A DNA stretch of 64,000 nucleotides from Sphingobium xenophagum NBRC 107872 (GTDB lineage Bacteria; Pseudomonadota; Alphaproteobacteria; Sphingomonadales; Sphingomonadaceae), in assembly GCF_000367345.1 (NCBI RefSeq), contig NZ_BARE01000014.1:23592-87591 (forward strand), read 5' to 3'. The notes beneath the pieces were generated by a model, which saw only the letters and a list, made by a program, of their open reading frames with translations, was not told the DNA's origin and made no database searches. Position 1 is the stretch's first letter. Each line of letters starts with the position of its first letter. This document shows positions 46,315 to 54,800 of this stretch, in pieces. The translations under genes and the position numbers were made by a program.

Positions 46315-46422
46315 ATGGCGCGAGGCGGCTACACCTATGTCATGACCACTGAGCCAAGGGGCGTCCTCTATATTGGTGTCAAAGCCGACATCGCTACGCT
46401 CCGCAACTTCCAACCGGGACAT
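46315..46422 (+). pseudogene. GIY-YIG endonuclease N-terminal remnant
   Basis: The first 36 residues of the frame (MARGGYTYVMTTEPRGVLYI then GVKADIATLRNFQPGH) match the start of small GIY-YIG proteins: the GGYTYVM and VLYIGV strands are the GIY and YIG motifs (here TYV and YIG). The remainder of a roughly 90-residue nuclease is missing. The frame runs directly into the hydrolase. It is flanked upstream by short palindromes typical of this gene type. Confidence 0.75.
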
Positions 46423-47103
46423 ATGAACCGCTCGATGACGACGGGAATGTCGGTGACTGAAGGCATCATCCTCCTCCACGGCTTCGGCGGCCATCATCTC
46501 CAGACAGCCCTGCTCGCGCGTCGTTTGCGTGAAGCAGGCTATCTCGTCGCGAATATCGGTTACCCTAGTTGGCGCTGGCCGCTCGACCGCGTACTGGACC
46601 ATCTGCACGATCGCCTCGCAGCGTCGCCCATCGCCCATGCCGCCCGCATTCATGGCGTAGGTCATTCCATGGGCGGCCTCATATTGCGCGCTTATATCGC
46701 CCGCCATCGTCCCATCCGGCTCGGTCGCGTCGTCATGCTGGGCACACCCAATAGCGGCAGTGAGATCGCCGACCTTCTGTATCGCCTGCGACTGAATCGC
46801 CCGATCCTCCACCATGCCGGCGACCTGCTGCGGACCCGACGGCTCCCAGCGGTCGAGGCGACGTTGGGCACCGTCGACTATCCTGTGGGAATCATTGCGG
46901 GCGACAAGCCCATGAACGGCATGACATCCAACCGGATATTTCGCGCAGCCAACGACGGCAAGGTTAGTGTCCGCGCCACCCACCTTGCTGGGCAGAGCGA
47001 CCATATTGTCATGCCCGTCGCCCACACCGCCATGATCTACACGCGGCCGGTCGCTGATCAGGTCATGCATTTCCTGCGCGACGGCAGCTTCCAGCACGCA
47101 TAG
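46423..47103 (+). CDS. Alpha/beta hydrolase (lipase/esterase-like)
   Basis: This 226-residue serine hydrolase has an oxyanion region VTEGIILLHGFGGHHLQTAL, the nucleophile elbow GVGHSMGGLILRAYIARHRP and cap/strand MLGTPNSGSEIADLLY (typical of lipase-like PGAP1/LipA-type proteins). A C-terminal His is present in GQSDHIVMP. No signal peptide is seen. ATG 46423 was chosen as the hydrolase start because the preceding 36 codons belong to a GIY-YIG remnant. If the fused ATG at 46315 is used, the product gains that unrelated segment. Confidence 0.83.
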   Translation: MNRSMTTGMSVTEGIILLHGFGGHHLQTALLARRLREAGYLVANIGYPSWRWPLDRVLDHLHDRLAASPIAHAARIHGVGHSMGGLILRAYIARHRPIRLGRVVMLGTPNSGSEIADLLYRLRLNRPILHHAGDLLRTRRLPAVEATLGTVDYPVGIIAGDKPMNGMTSNRIFRAANDGKVSVRATHLAGQSDHIVMPVAHTAMIYTRPVADQVMHFLRDGSFQHA

Positions 47104-47195
47104 CGCATGCCGCCGAAGGCCCTCTCAATCCGGTCTGGTCACACGATCATGTTTTCGTTATGTTCCAGCCGCCGTCATTCCAGAGGATATATGTC

Positions 47196-47819
47196 ATGAC
47201 CCTCACCTTCTACACCAACCCCATGTCGCGCGGGCAGATCGTCCGCTGGATGCTGGAGGAAGTTGGCGTCCCCTATGACCCCGTCATTCTCGACTATGCG
47301 ACGACCATGAAGGCTCCCGACTATCTCGCGATCAACCCGATGGGCAAGGTACCCGCGATCGTCCACAACGGTACCATCGTCACCGAATGTGCCGCCATCT
47401 GCGCCTATCTCGCCGATGCCTTCCCCGCCGCCAACCTCGCCCCGCCAGCCCAAGCACGCGGCGCCTATTATCGCTGGCTCTTCTTCGCGGCCGGGCCGCT
47501 CGAAGCCGCGATCACCAACAACGCTATGGGCTTCGTCCTGCCGGAAGGGCGCGAACGGACCGCAGGCTATGGCTCGCTCGACGACGTGCTGAATACGCTC
47601 GAACAGGCCGTGTCGGGCGAGGCATGGATTTGCGGCGACCAGTTCACCGCCGCCGACGTCTATGTGGGGTCACAGATTGATTGGGGCCTGTCCTTCGGCA
47701 CCGTGCCGGAGCGGCCCGCCTTCACCGCCTATGCGGAACGTCTGCGCGCGCGCCCCGCCTATCAGCGGCAAAAGGAGATCGACGGCGCCCTGATCGCGGC
47801 AATGCAGAATCAGGGTTAA
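47196..47819 (+). CDS. Glutathione S-transferase
   Basis: This 207-residue GST has an N-terminal thioredoxin fold: MTLTFYTNPMSRGQIVRWML with Ser12 as the likely catalytic residue, MGKVPAIVHNG with cis-Pro, and TECAAICAYLADAFP. The C-terminal helical domain carries GDQFTAADVYVGSQIDWGL. It probably conjugates glutathione to electrophiles; its specific substrate is not predictable. GAGG precedes ATG 47196. Confidence 0.94.
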   Translation: MTLTFYTNPMSRGQIVRWMLEEVGVPYDPVILDYATTMKAPDYLAINPMGKVPAIVHNGTIVTECAAICAYLADAFPAANLAPPAQARGAYYRWLFFAAGPLEAAITNNAMGFVLPEGRERTAGYGSLDDVLNTLEQAVSGEAWICGDQFTAADVYVGSQIDWGLSFGTVPERPAFTAYAERLRARPAYQRQKEIDGALIAAMQNQG

Positions 47820-47831
47820 GTCTCCCCCGCC

Positions 47832-47920
47832 CCGTTCGCTTCGAGCCTAGTCGAGAAGCAAGCAGCGCAGCATTCGCGCCTGACACGCCTCGTTTCTCGA
47901 CTGCGCTCAAAACGAACGGA
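47832..47920. repeat. Inverted repeat of the CGAGCGAAGTCGAG family
   Basis: Arms 47832-47860 (CCGTTCGCTTCGAGCCTAGT...) and 47891-47920 (CGTTTCTCGACTGCGCTCAA...) pair with a few mismatches, between the convergent GST and BAX-inhibitor genes. Confidence 0.75.
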
Positions 47921-47940
47921 TGTTGGCGCAAGACTTGTAC

Positions 47941-47973
47941 AAAAAAAGCCCGGCGGAGGTGTCTCCGCCGGGC
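47941..47973 (-). terminator. Terminator after BAX-inhibitor family gene
   Basis: On the minus strand GCCCGGCGGAG and CTCCGCCGGGC form an 11-bp stem followed by seven T. On the plus strand the tail is CTTCCTTTA, so it is best suited to the minus-strand gene. Confidence 0.88.
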
Positions 47974-48000
47974 CTTCCTTTATCTCGCTATCCAGGCCAA

Positions 48001-48735
48001 TCAGTCGCGATTGCCCATGAAGCGCAGCAGGAACAGGAACATGTTGATGAAGTCGAGATAGAGGTTCAGCGCCCCCATGACGACCGACTTGCCCATCATG
48101 TCCGTGCCCGCGACATGCGCGTAGATGCTCTTGATCTTCTGCGTGTCATAGGCGGTCAGGCCCGCGAACAGCAGCACGCCGATGAAGCTGATGACCAGAT
48201 CCATCGCGCTCGATTTCAGGAACAGGTTGATGAGGCTGGCGACCAGCAGGCCAACAACGCCCATGATCAGGAAGGTACCGAAACCCGACAGATCCTTCTT
48301 GGTGGTATAGCCAAACAGGCTCAGCCCCGCGAAAGCGGCTGCCGTCGCAAAGAAGGTCTGGGCGATCGATGTGCCGGTATAGACCAGGAAGATGGACGAG
48401 AGCGACAGGCCCATCACCGCCGCATAGGCCCAGAACAGACCCTGCGCCGCCACCGTCGACAGCCGGTTGATGCCAAAGCTCAGCACCATCACGAACACCA
48501 AAGGCGCGAACATGATGACATATTTCAGGATGCCGGGACCAGCCAGCACCTGATAGGCCAGCCCGCTCGACGCAAACAGCACCGCGACGATGCCCGTCAG
48601 CAAAACGCCGCTCGCCATATAATTATAGACCGACAGCATGTAGCTGCGCAGACCGGCGTCGAACGCCTCGCCCCGCGCGACGCTATTACCGCCAAAGCCC
48701 GCAATATTGGAACGGGGATCGGACCAGTTGGCCAT
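48001..48735 (-). CDS. BAX inhibitor-1/YccA family membrane protein
   Basis: This 244-residue, seven-span inner-membrane protein of the TMBIM family has a soluble start (MANWSDPRSNIAGFGGNSVA) and hydrophobic helices from residue 33 on. The family segments AYDTQKIKSIYAHVAG and NLYLDFINMFLFLLRFMGNR are at the end. Relatives are calcium-leak channels or modulators of FtsH. It is a single-gene unit with its own terminator. Confidence 0.94.
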   Translation of the reverse strand: MANWSDPRSNIAGFGGNSVARGEAFDAGLRSYMLSVYNYMASGVLLTGIVAVLFASSGLAYQVLAGPGILKYVIMFAPLVFVMVLSFGINRLSTVAAQGLFWAYAAVMGLSLSSIFLVYTGTSIAQTFFATAAAFAGLSLFGYTTKKDLSGFGTFLIMGVVGLLVASLINLFLKSSAMDLVISFIGVLLFAGLTAYDTQKIKSIYAHVAGTDMMGKSVVMGALNLYLDFINMFLFLLRFMGNRD

Positions 48736-48860
48736 GAAAATTCTCCTTCGTCGGCGTCATTGTCGCCGCTGATTCCATTATCGGCGCTTATGGCCGGATA
48801 TTCAAGCGCTCTCGTAACCGCACTGGCCTAACGCGCGGTAAAGCCTATAGTCGGCCCGTC

Positions 48861-49403
48861 ATGCATCGCCTGTTCGTCGCCATCCGCCCGCCGGCCGCCC
48901 ACCGCGCGCAACTGCTTGCACTGATGGGCGGGGTCGCGGGCGCCCGCTGGCAACGCGACGATCAGTTGCATCTGACGCTGCGCTTCATCGGAGAGGTCGA
49001 TCGGCACCGCGCGAGCGACATTGCCGACGCGCTGCGCACCATCCGCTTCGCCCCGTTCGATGCCAGAATTGCGGGCGTCGGGGTGTTCGATCGACGCGGT
49101 CTCATCGACACACTCTGGGCCGGGGTCCAGCCGCGCGATCCGCTGGCCAGCCTGCATCGCAAGGTCGATCGCGCCTGCGTCGCCATGGGTCAGCCACCCG
49201 AAGAGCGCGCCTATTGGCCGCACATCACCCTCGCCCGCTTCGGGCGAAGCGGCGCTATCGTGGACCCCTTTCTGGCAACCCACGCCGCACTGAACAGCCC
49301 ACCCTTCACGATCGACAGCTTCGCGCTGTTCGAAAGCCGCCTCGGCAACAATGGCGCACACTATCAGATCGTTGAGGATTATGGCCCCGGCAGCCCGGAC
49401 TGA
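48861..49403 (+). CDS. thpR: RNA 2',3'-cyclic phosphodiesterase ThpR/LigT
   Basis: This 180-residue two-His phosphoesterase has both catalytic H-x-T-L motifs: QLHLTLRFIGEV near residue 38 and YWPHITLARFGR near 125. The SFALFESRLGNNGAHYQIVE end is the family C-terminus. It hydrolyses 2',3'-cyclic phosphodiesters on RNA or ligates tRNA halves in vitro. The stop lies at the edge of palindrome copy C. Confidence 0.93.
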   Translation: MHRLFVAIRPPAAHRAQLLALMGGVAGARWQRDDQLHLTLRFIGEVDRHRASDIADALRTIRFAPFDARIAGVGVFDRRGLIDTLWAGVQPRDPLASLHRKVDRACVAMGQPPEERAYWPHITLARFGRSGAIVDPFLATHAALNSPPFTIDSFALFESRLGNNGAHYQIVEDYGPGSPD

Positions 49404-49470
49404 TGAATTGGTTCTGATATTTGCAACCCATGGCACGGACATGGGCATGCAAATATCAAGATCCGATCAT
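49403..49470. repeat. TGATATTTGCA palindromic element, copy C
   Basis: Left arm GGTTCTGATATTTGCA and right arm TGCAAATATCAAGATCC are complementary with small bulges. The tip is CCCATGG/CATGGGC. It fills exactly the space between the convergent thpR and Cu/Zn SOD stop codons. It has the same core as copies A and B near 34.1 kb. Confidence 0.75.
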
Positions 49471-50003
49471 TAACTCGCCTTCAGGACACCGCAGGCGACC
49501 CGTCCGCCGGCATTGCCAGCCGGATCGCTGACATTGTCGTCGGCCTTCGCATGGATCACCACAGCCGCGCCATCGGCGTCCAGCAACGGCATCGCCCCGC
49601 TGCTGATGGTCCCGTCGGCGATGACATATTCAATCGCGCCGGTCCCGTCCGTTCCGACCGTCATGTTGGGCATGTCACCCATATGCTTGCCCGCCGGATT
49701 ATCCATGCCATGCTGACGCCCGGTCGGATTCCAATGGCCCCCGGCACTGGTGAAATCCGGTGCCGTGCAGGCGCCAGTCATATGCACATGGACGGCGTGG
49801 ATACCCGGCGTCAGCCCCTGCGCCTTGACCAGCACATGCAGCCCGTCCGCCGCCTCGGTAACGCTGGCGGTGCCGCGCGCCGATCCATCTGCTGCCATCA
49901 ATTTGGTGCCAGCCATCGGCGCAACCGCGGGTGTTGCCGTCGTTGCGCAAGCTGAAAAGGCGAAGGCGAGCGGCAGCGCGAACAGGATAGGGGCAAATTT
50001 CAT
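49470..50003 (-). CDS. Cu/Zn superoxide dismutase, lipoprotein form
   Basis: This 177-residue periplasmic SodC has signal MKFAPILFALPLAFAFSAC with lipobox FSAC. Metal-binding motifs are GIHAVHVHMTGAC (copper His), GGHWNPTGRQHG with bridging His and zinc site, and the long zinc loop NPAGKHMGDMPN. AVVIHAKADD carries another copper His, and the disulfide partner is in GGRVACGVLKAS. It removes periplasmic superoxide. It is convergent with thpR. Confidence 0.95.
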   Translation of the reverse strand: MKFAPILFALPLAFAFSACATTATPAVAPMAGTKLMAADGSARGTASVTEAADGLHVLVKAQGLTPGIHAVHVHMTGACTAPDFTSAGGHWNPTGRQHGMDNPAGKHMGDMPNMTVGTDGTGAIEYVIADGTISSGAMPLLDADGAAVVIHAKADDNVSDPAGNAGGRVACGVLKAS

Positions 50004-50100
50004 GATACACTCCTGGAGACGGCGAATATGAAAGCGAACGCCGAAGCCTCGCTTTTGTTGCCGATCGTTACGGGGCTGTCACTGTGATTTCGCCCGACAG

Positions 50101-50240
50101 ATTCCTATAAACCTGATCCGGCCTCCCCCGGCCCGTCACACGGACGGACATATTTCCGCGCCACACAGTAGGCCAAGACCTTGACCCTGCCGGGATCAGG
50201 GAAACCCACGCCCGCCTACTATCCGCACGGTACCGGCTAA
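50101..50240. other. Structured non-coding stretch in SOD-ompA gap
   Basis: The 383-base gap (50004-50386) holds no gene but shows nested complementarity: AGTAGGC (50167-50173) pairs with GCCTACT (50214-50220), enclosing CCCTG/CAGGG (50185-50189/50197-50201). A CCGT/ACGG hairpin lies upstream (50133-50142). It may be a small RNA or leader of either strand, or simply a transcription signal. No known riboswitch or tRNA motif is seen. Confidence 0.35.
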
Positions 50241-50320
50241 GTCAGGCACACAAGGCTTGGTGCATGGCGCAAACGCCAATCGCCCGACCCCGCGCTGCCG
50301 ACGTCACCCGGAGCGCAACG

Positions 50321-50350
50321 AAAAAGGGGCCGGTCTTTCGACCAGCCCCT
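50321..50350 (-). terminator. Terminator after ompA
   Basis: On the minus strand AGGGGCTGGTC and GACCGGCCCCT form a stem (one mismatch) followed by TTTTTC. Confidence 0.88.
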
Positions 50351-50386
50351 TCAACGGCTTTCCATCCTTGCGGACGGAAAAGTCTC

Positions 50387-51466
50387 TTACATGCCCGAAC
50401 CCGGACCGTAGGTGATTTCCACGCGACGGTTCTGCAGTTCGCGAACACCGTCGGCGGTTTCGACGCGGGGGTTCGATTCACCGAACGCCTGGGTCGTCAT
50501 GACGCCGTCGGGGATGCCCTTCGAAGCCATGTAAGCCTTGACGGCGTCAGCGCGACGCTGCGACAGGCCGACGTTGTACGAAGCCGAACCCGACTTGTCC
50601 GCATAACCCGCCAGCATGACCTGGGCGCTGCCGCAGTTGCTGTAGGCCGAAACCGCGTTGTCCAGAATGGTGGCGGCGTCAGGCGTGACGTCCGACTTGT
50701 CCCATTCGAAGAACACGATGTACGGTCCGGGGCTGCACTCTGCCACTGGCGGCGGAGGCGGCGGCGGCGGAGGCGGCGGGGGAGGCGGCGGCGGGGGCGG
50801 CGGAGGCGGCGGCGGAGCAGCCGGTTCGCCGAAGTTGTAGGTCAGACCCAGCAACAGGCTGTGCGTACGCAGCTTGGTGTCGGCGGTCGAACCTGCAACG
50901 CCGTAAGGGGTGGTGTAAGCCGGGATCAGCTTGATATCGTCCTGGTTGAAGAAGCGATACTTCAGCGAAACGTCGACATTGTTGGTCACCGGATAGCGAA
51001 CACCGGCGATTGCCTGCCAGGCAAAGCCCGTATCGCTGTCGTTGACGATGTCCGAAGCAACCTTGCCACGCGAAACGCCGACGCCGCCGCCGACAAAGCC
51101 CTGCAGGCCATCGTCGGGACCGAAGTCGAGCAAGCCGTTCAGCATGAACGACAGGGCCGAAGCCGCGCCTCCAAAACCGCCACCGGTCTTGTCGAGATCA
51201 ATCTTTGCGCGCTTGTAAGCGGCTTCGGCTTCCAGACGGAAACCGCCGAAATCATAGCCGATGTTGGCGTCGAAATCATAACCCTTATGATAATCGATCG
51301 AAGGGACCGGACGGCCACCGGCAGGCACTGCCGAGAAAGTCATGTCCTGGTCTTCGACCAGCAGCACACCGGCGTCAACGCCGACATACCAGCTGTCGTC
51401 ACGTGCCATAGCCGGGGTGGCCAAAGCAGTGGTAGCAAGAGCAGCCGCGAGGGCAAGCTTCCGCAT
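50387..51466 (-). CDS. OmpA-family outer-membrane protein with 23-proline linker
   Basis: This 359-residue protein has signal MRKLALAAALATTALATPAMA and an 8-strand beta barrel (about 25-225). A linker of 23 uninterrupted prolines follows, then the C-terminal OmpA peptidoglycan-binding domain (YIVFFEWDKSDVTPDAATIL, LAGYADKSGSASYNVGLSQR, RRVEI near the end). It tethers the outer membrane to the wall. The prolines are coded by a GGN/GCC-like tract at 50747-50815, prone to slippage in whole codons. ATG 51466 was chosen at the signal peptide. Confidence 0.94.
   Translation of the reverse strand: MRKLALAAALATTALATPAMARDDSWYVGVDAGVLLVEDQDMTFSAVPAGGRPVPSIDYHKGYDFDANIGYDFGGFRLEAEAAYKRAKIDLDKTGGGFGGAASALSFMLNGLLDFGPDDGLQGFVGGGVGVSRGKVASDIVNDSDTGFAWQAIAGVRYPVTNNVDVSLKYRFFNQDDIKLIPAYTTPYGVAGSTADTKLRTHSLLLGLTYNFGEPAAPPPPPPPPPPPPPPPPPPPPPPPVAECSPGPYIVFFEWDKSDVTPDAATILDNAVSAYSNCGSAQVMLAGYADKSGSASYNVGLSQRRADAVKAYMASKGIPDGVMTTQAFGESNPRVETADGVRELQNRRVEITYGPGSGM
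50747..50815 (-). repeat. Trinucleotide tract coding 23 prolines
   Basis: The minus strand is 23 CCN codons in a row (CCG mostly, some CCT, CCC and CCA). It lies in the linker of the OmpA protein, and a gain or loss of whole triplets keeps the frame. Confidence 0.95.
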
Positions 51467-51667
51467 CTGAATTCCCCTTTCAAAAGTGTCACGAAGGACT
51501 GCTGAAACCCTGTATCGGGAAGAAAGTTTCATGGCAAGTCCACAAATAGTGAAACCGTTGCAAAAATAACGCAGTAGCGCCTGGGAACGCCAGCTACGAG
51601 GCTAATCGCAAGGTTTATCGCTCCAATAGCCAGAGGTCATGACAATAAAAAGTAAATTCTGCCAAAC

Positions 51668-52165
51668 TCAGCTTTCGATCAGCCCATGTGTCCTTAAAGC
51701 AACTAGGACAGCGCCCAGTGTAGTGCGCGCCTCAACGTCAATCGTCGCCCCGTCCGTGGGTGCCGCGATCGCGGCCTGCCGCGCGCCGACCACTTTCTGC
51801 CCGTCCAGATACAGCCCGTCGCTCCGCAATAATGCGTCGCGCCAAAGGCTGCCATCATGAAAAAGCGCATGCCCCCGGTCGGCGACATCCATCGACAGAC
51901 CGGCACGCGGCGCGACGAACCGCCAGCCACCCTCGCTCCAGCAGGCGATGCAGCCCACCTGCTCCGCCCACGCCCCGGTCGCGCCCGCCGCCACGATCCA
52001 GCATTGCCCGATCGTCGGCGTTTCGGGCGGCGTTGCGACGTCCGCACTCTCTACCCTGCCGTGCAGCAGCGCGTCGATCCGCGCCAGCGCTTCATTGTGA
52101 AAAACTTCCTTCTGCGCCTGCCCGGCAAACAGCATCGGCATCGCCCATCGCGCCGTCATGTCCAT
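51668..52165 (-). CDS. DUF2793 protein at end of GTA cluster
   Basis: This 165-residue protein shows the DUF2793 start (MDMTARWAMPMLFAGQAQKE, VFHNEALARIDALLHG) and the repeated EGGWRFVAPRAGLSMDVAD core. DUF2793 proteins often sit at the tail end of phage and GTA operons and are thought to be virion surface or fibre-associated. It follows the gp15-like gene by 32 bases on the same strand and is probably its last gene. GGGGAG upstream supports ATG 52165. Confidence 0.85.
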   Translation of the reverse strand: MDMTARWAMPMLFAGQAQKEVFHNEALARIDALLHGRVESADVATPPETPTIGQCWIVAAGATGAWAEQVGCIACWSEGGWRFVAPRAGLSMDVADRGHALFHDGSLWRDALLRSDGLYLDGQKVVGARQAAIAAPTDGATIDVEARTTLGAVLVALRTHGLIES

Positions 52166-52197
52166 CACCCTTGCTCCCCTATGCTTGAATTTCCGCG

Positions 52198-54387
52198 TCA
52201 GATCGCGATGGCGACCGTCGCTGCCCGCCCGGTCGCAAAAGTGCCGACCTGCCGCACCTCCACGCTCAGCGCGCCGTCATGCCCCGCGCCGCTGTCCACA
52301 GCGATCATCGCCGCATCATAGGTCCAGCCCGGCGCCATCGTCTCGGCGCTGCGCACCACGGCATCGCCGTTCAGCACCCGCACGGCATAGCGCTCGCTCT
52401 CCTCGCCGAGCGGCACATCGCCCCCGCTGCTCCATCGCCATCCCGCCCGGCTGCGCCGCGTCCAGGCGACCTGCCAGCCGCCACCCTCCACCTGCGCCCG
52501 CATATGCACGGGCGCAGGCGGCATCAGCGCCTCGCCGGTGATGGCCGCACTGGCCACCACAGGCTCCACATCGCCCAGCCCGATCGCCGACAATTGCACC
52601 GTCCCGCCAATCTCGCCCGCCACGCCCAGCATCGCCAGCGGATCGACGAGTCGCTCTTCCTCGATCAGCAGGAACGGTTCGCCCGCCACATGCGCGTCCA
52701 TCGCCCATTCGGTCCCGCGCAACCCCCGGCGCAAATCGCTCAGGCGATAGCGCGCTTCGCCGTTCTGCACCGCCGCGCCGAACTGGATCAGTTCGCGCCC
52801 CACCAGACACAGGTTGCGCCCCTGCGCCAACCCTTGCTCGTCCGCAGACAACAATGCCATGTCCGCAGCCAGCAATGTCACGTCCAGCGCATTGCGCCCG
52901 TCCACCATCGTCACGCTGCCAGGGGACAGAGCATGATCCGCCACGCCCATCACCGCCCGCGGCGCGCTCCGGCCGATCGGTATCGCCTCGCCCGTTCCGC
53001 TCATCGCAAACAGCGCCGCGCTGCGCCACCCCGGCCCGCCACTGGCCGCCGCGATCACCAGCGGCGCATCGGCCACGCCCTCGGTCAGTCGCGGCAGGTC
53101 GGCCAGCATCAGGCTTGTGACGCCATGGGGCGCGTCCACCTGCCGCACGATCGCGCCGGACGAAGCGCCGCCCGGCATCACCCCGCCAGCCCCCGGCACC
53201 CGCCGCAGCGACAGCCGCACCGCCATCGCCTCCCATTCCCGCTCCTCGATCCGCCACAGCCCCGGCGCATCGCTCACCCGCACCACCTCGCCCGGTTCCA
53301 GCCCCAGCGCGGCCCAGCCACAGCGCAGCACCATCGTCGCCCGCCCGGTCCAGCCACTTGCCAGCCGCGCCCCCGCCAGTTCCCGCGCCGCATCCGCCGC
53401 CAGCACCGCGGGCAGCTCGATCCCGCGCTCGGCCCGCCCCGGCCCCGGCCGCGTCACGCGCTGCACGCCTGCCTGATAATCGCGCGCCGCATCATAATGG
53501 CGCAGCGACAATGCCACCGGCACAGCGTCGGCCGCCCCGCCGGCATGTTCCACCGCGTCGATCGTCCGTCCATTGACCCGCGCCGCCAGAGCCGCCGCGC
53601 CGATCTCGCCCGCGCTCTCGCCGGCCGCCGTCAGCTGCAACCCCTGCAACGCCAGCCCATGCGACTCGACCAGCGGCGTGATAGCCTCGCGCACGTCCGC
53701 CCCGCTCGCGGCATAGCCCTCGACACTGGCCAGCCCGGCCCCGCCAATCCGCCCGTCACTCACCACCGCCGCGATCGCCTCGATCGCCACGGCTTGCGCA
53801 TCCGCTACCACCTCGAACGTCAGCGACGGGATACGATTGCCATAATCCTCCAGCGCCAGATCCTCGAACACCACATAGGCCATGCCCCGATGGGCCGGAG
53901 TCACCGCCACGCCTTGCGCCGCGGCGATCAGCGGATCGACCGCCTGATCCGCCCCGCCGTCATGCACCCGGAAAGCCGACAGCGCGCTCTTGAAATCCCC
54001 CGCCGCCCCGCGCAGCAAATTGCCATCGGCCCATATCCGCCCGATCGACCCGATCGCCCGCGCTGACAAGGCGACCGCAAAACTCGCCGAATAGCTGTAG
54101 CTGGTCACGCTCGGCCGCCCCTTGCCGCCGCCGCTCTTGCTCTTCGTTTCACGCAGATCGGTCGCCCAGATCACCGTTCCCGCCACCCGCATCGTGCCGA
54201 ACAGCCGCGGCACCTGTGTCCCGTAACTCGACGTCTGCACGTGTAACTCGCTCAGGCGCGGCCCTTCCCGGCCCTTGGGCTTGAACAGCACCGCATGGTC
54301 GATCGCATTGCCGATCAGCGCGCCGACAGCCCCGCCGATCGGCCCGCCAATCACCGTGCCCACCGCGCTCAGCACCACTGTCGCCAT
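52198..54387 (-). CDS. GTA gp15-like tail-tip/host specificity protein
   Basis: This 729-residue baseplate/hub protein begins MATVVLSAVGTVIGGPIGGA, a hydrophobic glycine-rich segment typical of gp15. QTSSYGTQVPRLFGTMRVAG follows, then the phage tail-protein domain. The C-terminal half has the carbohydrate/virion-binding-like repeats (LIQFGAAVQNGEARYRLSDL). It is shorter than Rhodobacter gp15, which also carries a TIM-barrel domain; here a large extra domain sits on the gp12-position protein instead. GGGAGA precedes the ATG; 48 bases separate it from gp14. Confidence 0.85.
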   Translation of the reverse strand: MATVVLSAVGTVIGGPIGGAVGALIGNAIDHAVLFKPKGREGPRLSELHVQTSSYGTQVPRLFGTMRVAGTVIWATDLRETKSKSGGGKGRPSVTSYSYSASFAVALSARAIGSIGRIWADGNLLRGAAGDFKSALSAFRVHDGGADQAVDPLIAAAQGVAVTPAHRGMAYVVFEDLALEDYGNRIPSLTFEVVADAQAVAIEAIAAVVSDGRIGGAGLASVEGYAASGADVREAITPLVESHGLALQGLQLTAAGESAGEIGAAALAARVNGRTIDAVEHAGGAADAVPVALSLRHYDAARDYQAGVQRVTRPGPGRAERGIELPAVLAADAARELAGARLASGWTGRATMVLRCGWAALGLEPGEVVRVSDAPGLWRIEEREWEAMAVRLSLRRVPGAGGVMPGGASSGAIVRQVDAPHGVTSLMLADLPRLTEGVADAPLVIAAASGGPGWRSAALFAMSGTGEAIPIGRSAPRAVMGVADHALSPGSVTMVDGRNALDVTLLAADMALLSADEQGLAQGRNLCLVGRELIQFGAAVQNGEARYRLSDLRRGLRGTEWAMDAHVAGEPFLLIEEERLVDPLAMLGVAGEIGGTVQLSAIGLGDVEPVVASAAITGEALMPPAPVHMRAQVEGGGWQVAWTRRSRAGWRWSSGGDVPLGEESERYAVRVLNGDAVVRSAETMAPGWTYDAAMIAVDSGAGHDGALSVEVRQVGTFATGRAATVAIAI

Positions 54388-54434
54388 AACAATCTCCCAA
54401 AACGCATCCTGCTCCCGCGCAGGCGGGCGCACGT

Positions 54435-54800
54435 TCATATCAACGCCCACCAACCCATCACCCGCCAGGGCGATGGCCCCGGCATCTCGACCACGCGGCG
54501 CAACCCGGCATGGGCATGGACGAACCCGCCCGGCACACAGATCATCAGATGCAATTGCAGGGGACCGGGCCGCACCAGCGCAACATCGCCCGGCGCGCCG
54601 CCCGCCACCGGCACCAATCCCGCCGCCCGCAGCCAGCCTGCGGCCCGCCCGGCATCGCCGCTGCGCAAACCATAGGCGCAGGGCGCATTCCGCCCCAGCG
54701 CCAGCGCGACCAGCCCGACGCAATCCAGACCGCTCTCGCTGCGCCCATGCAGGCGGAACGGCACGCCGACCAGCGCCCGCGCCCGCTCGACCGCGCTCAT
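54435..54800 (-). CDS. GTA gp14-like NlpC/P60 peptidase
   Basis: This 121-residue peptidase cuts peptidoglycan during particle DNA delivery. The catalytic Cys is in SESGLDCVGLVALALG near residue 27 and the His in VPGGFVHAHAGLRRVV near 95. The N-terminus VERARALVGVPFRLHGR is the phage NlpC signature. ATGA overlap with gp13 shows strict coupling. A longer 302-residue frame begins inside gp13 and is not used. Confidence 0.92.
   Translation of the reverse strand: MSAVERARALVGVPFRLHGRSESGLDCVGLVALALGRNAPCAYGLRSGDAGRAAGWLRAAGLVPVAGGAPGDVALVRPGPLQLHLMICVPGGFVHAHAGLRRVVEMPGPSPWRVMGWWALI

Noticed and set aside
46303..47097. 264-residue minus frame over the alpha/beta hydrolase
   Set aside because: Antisense to the serine hydrolase with GHSMGG; no family features.
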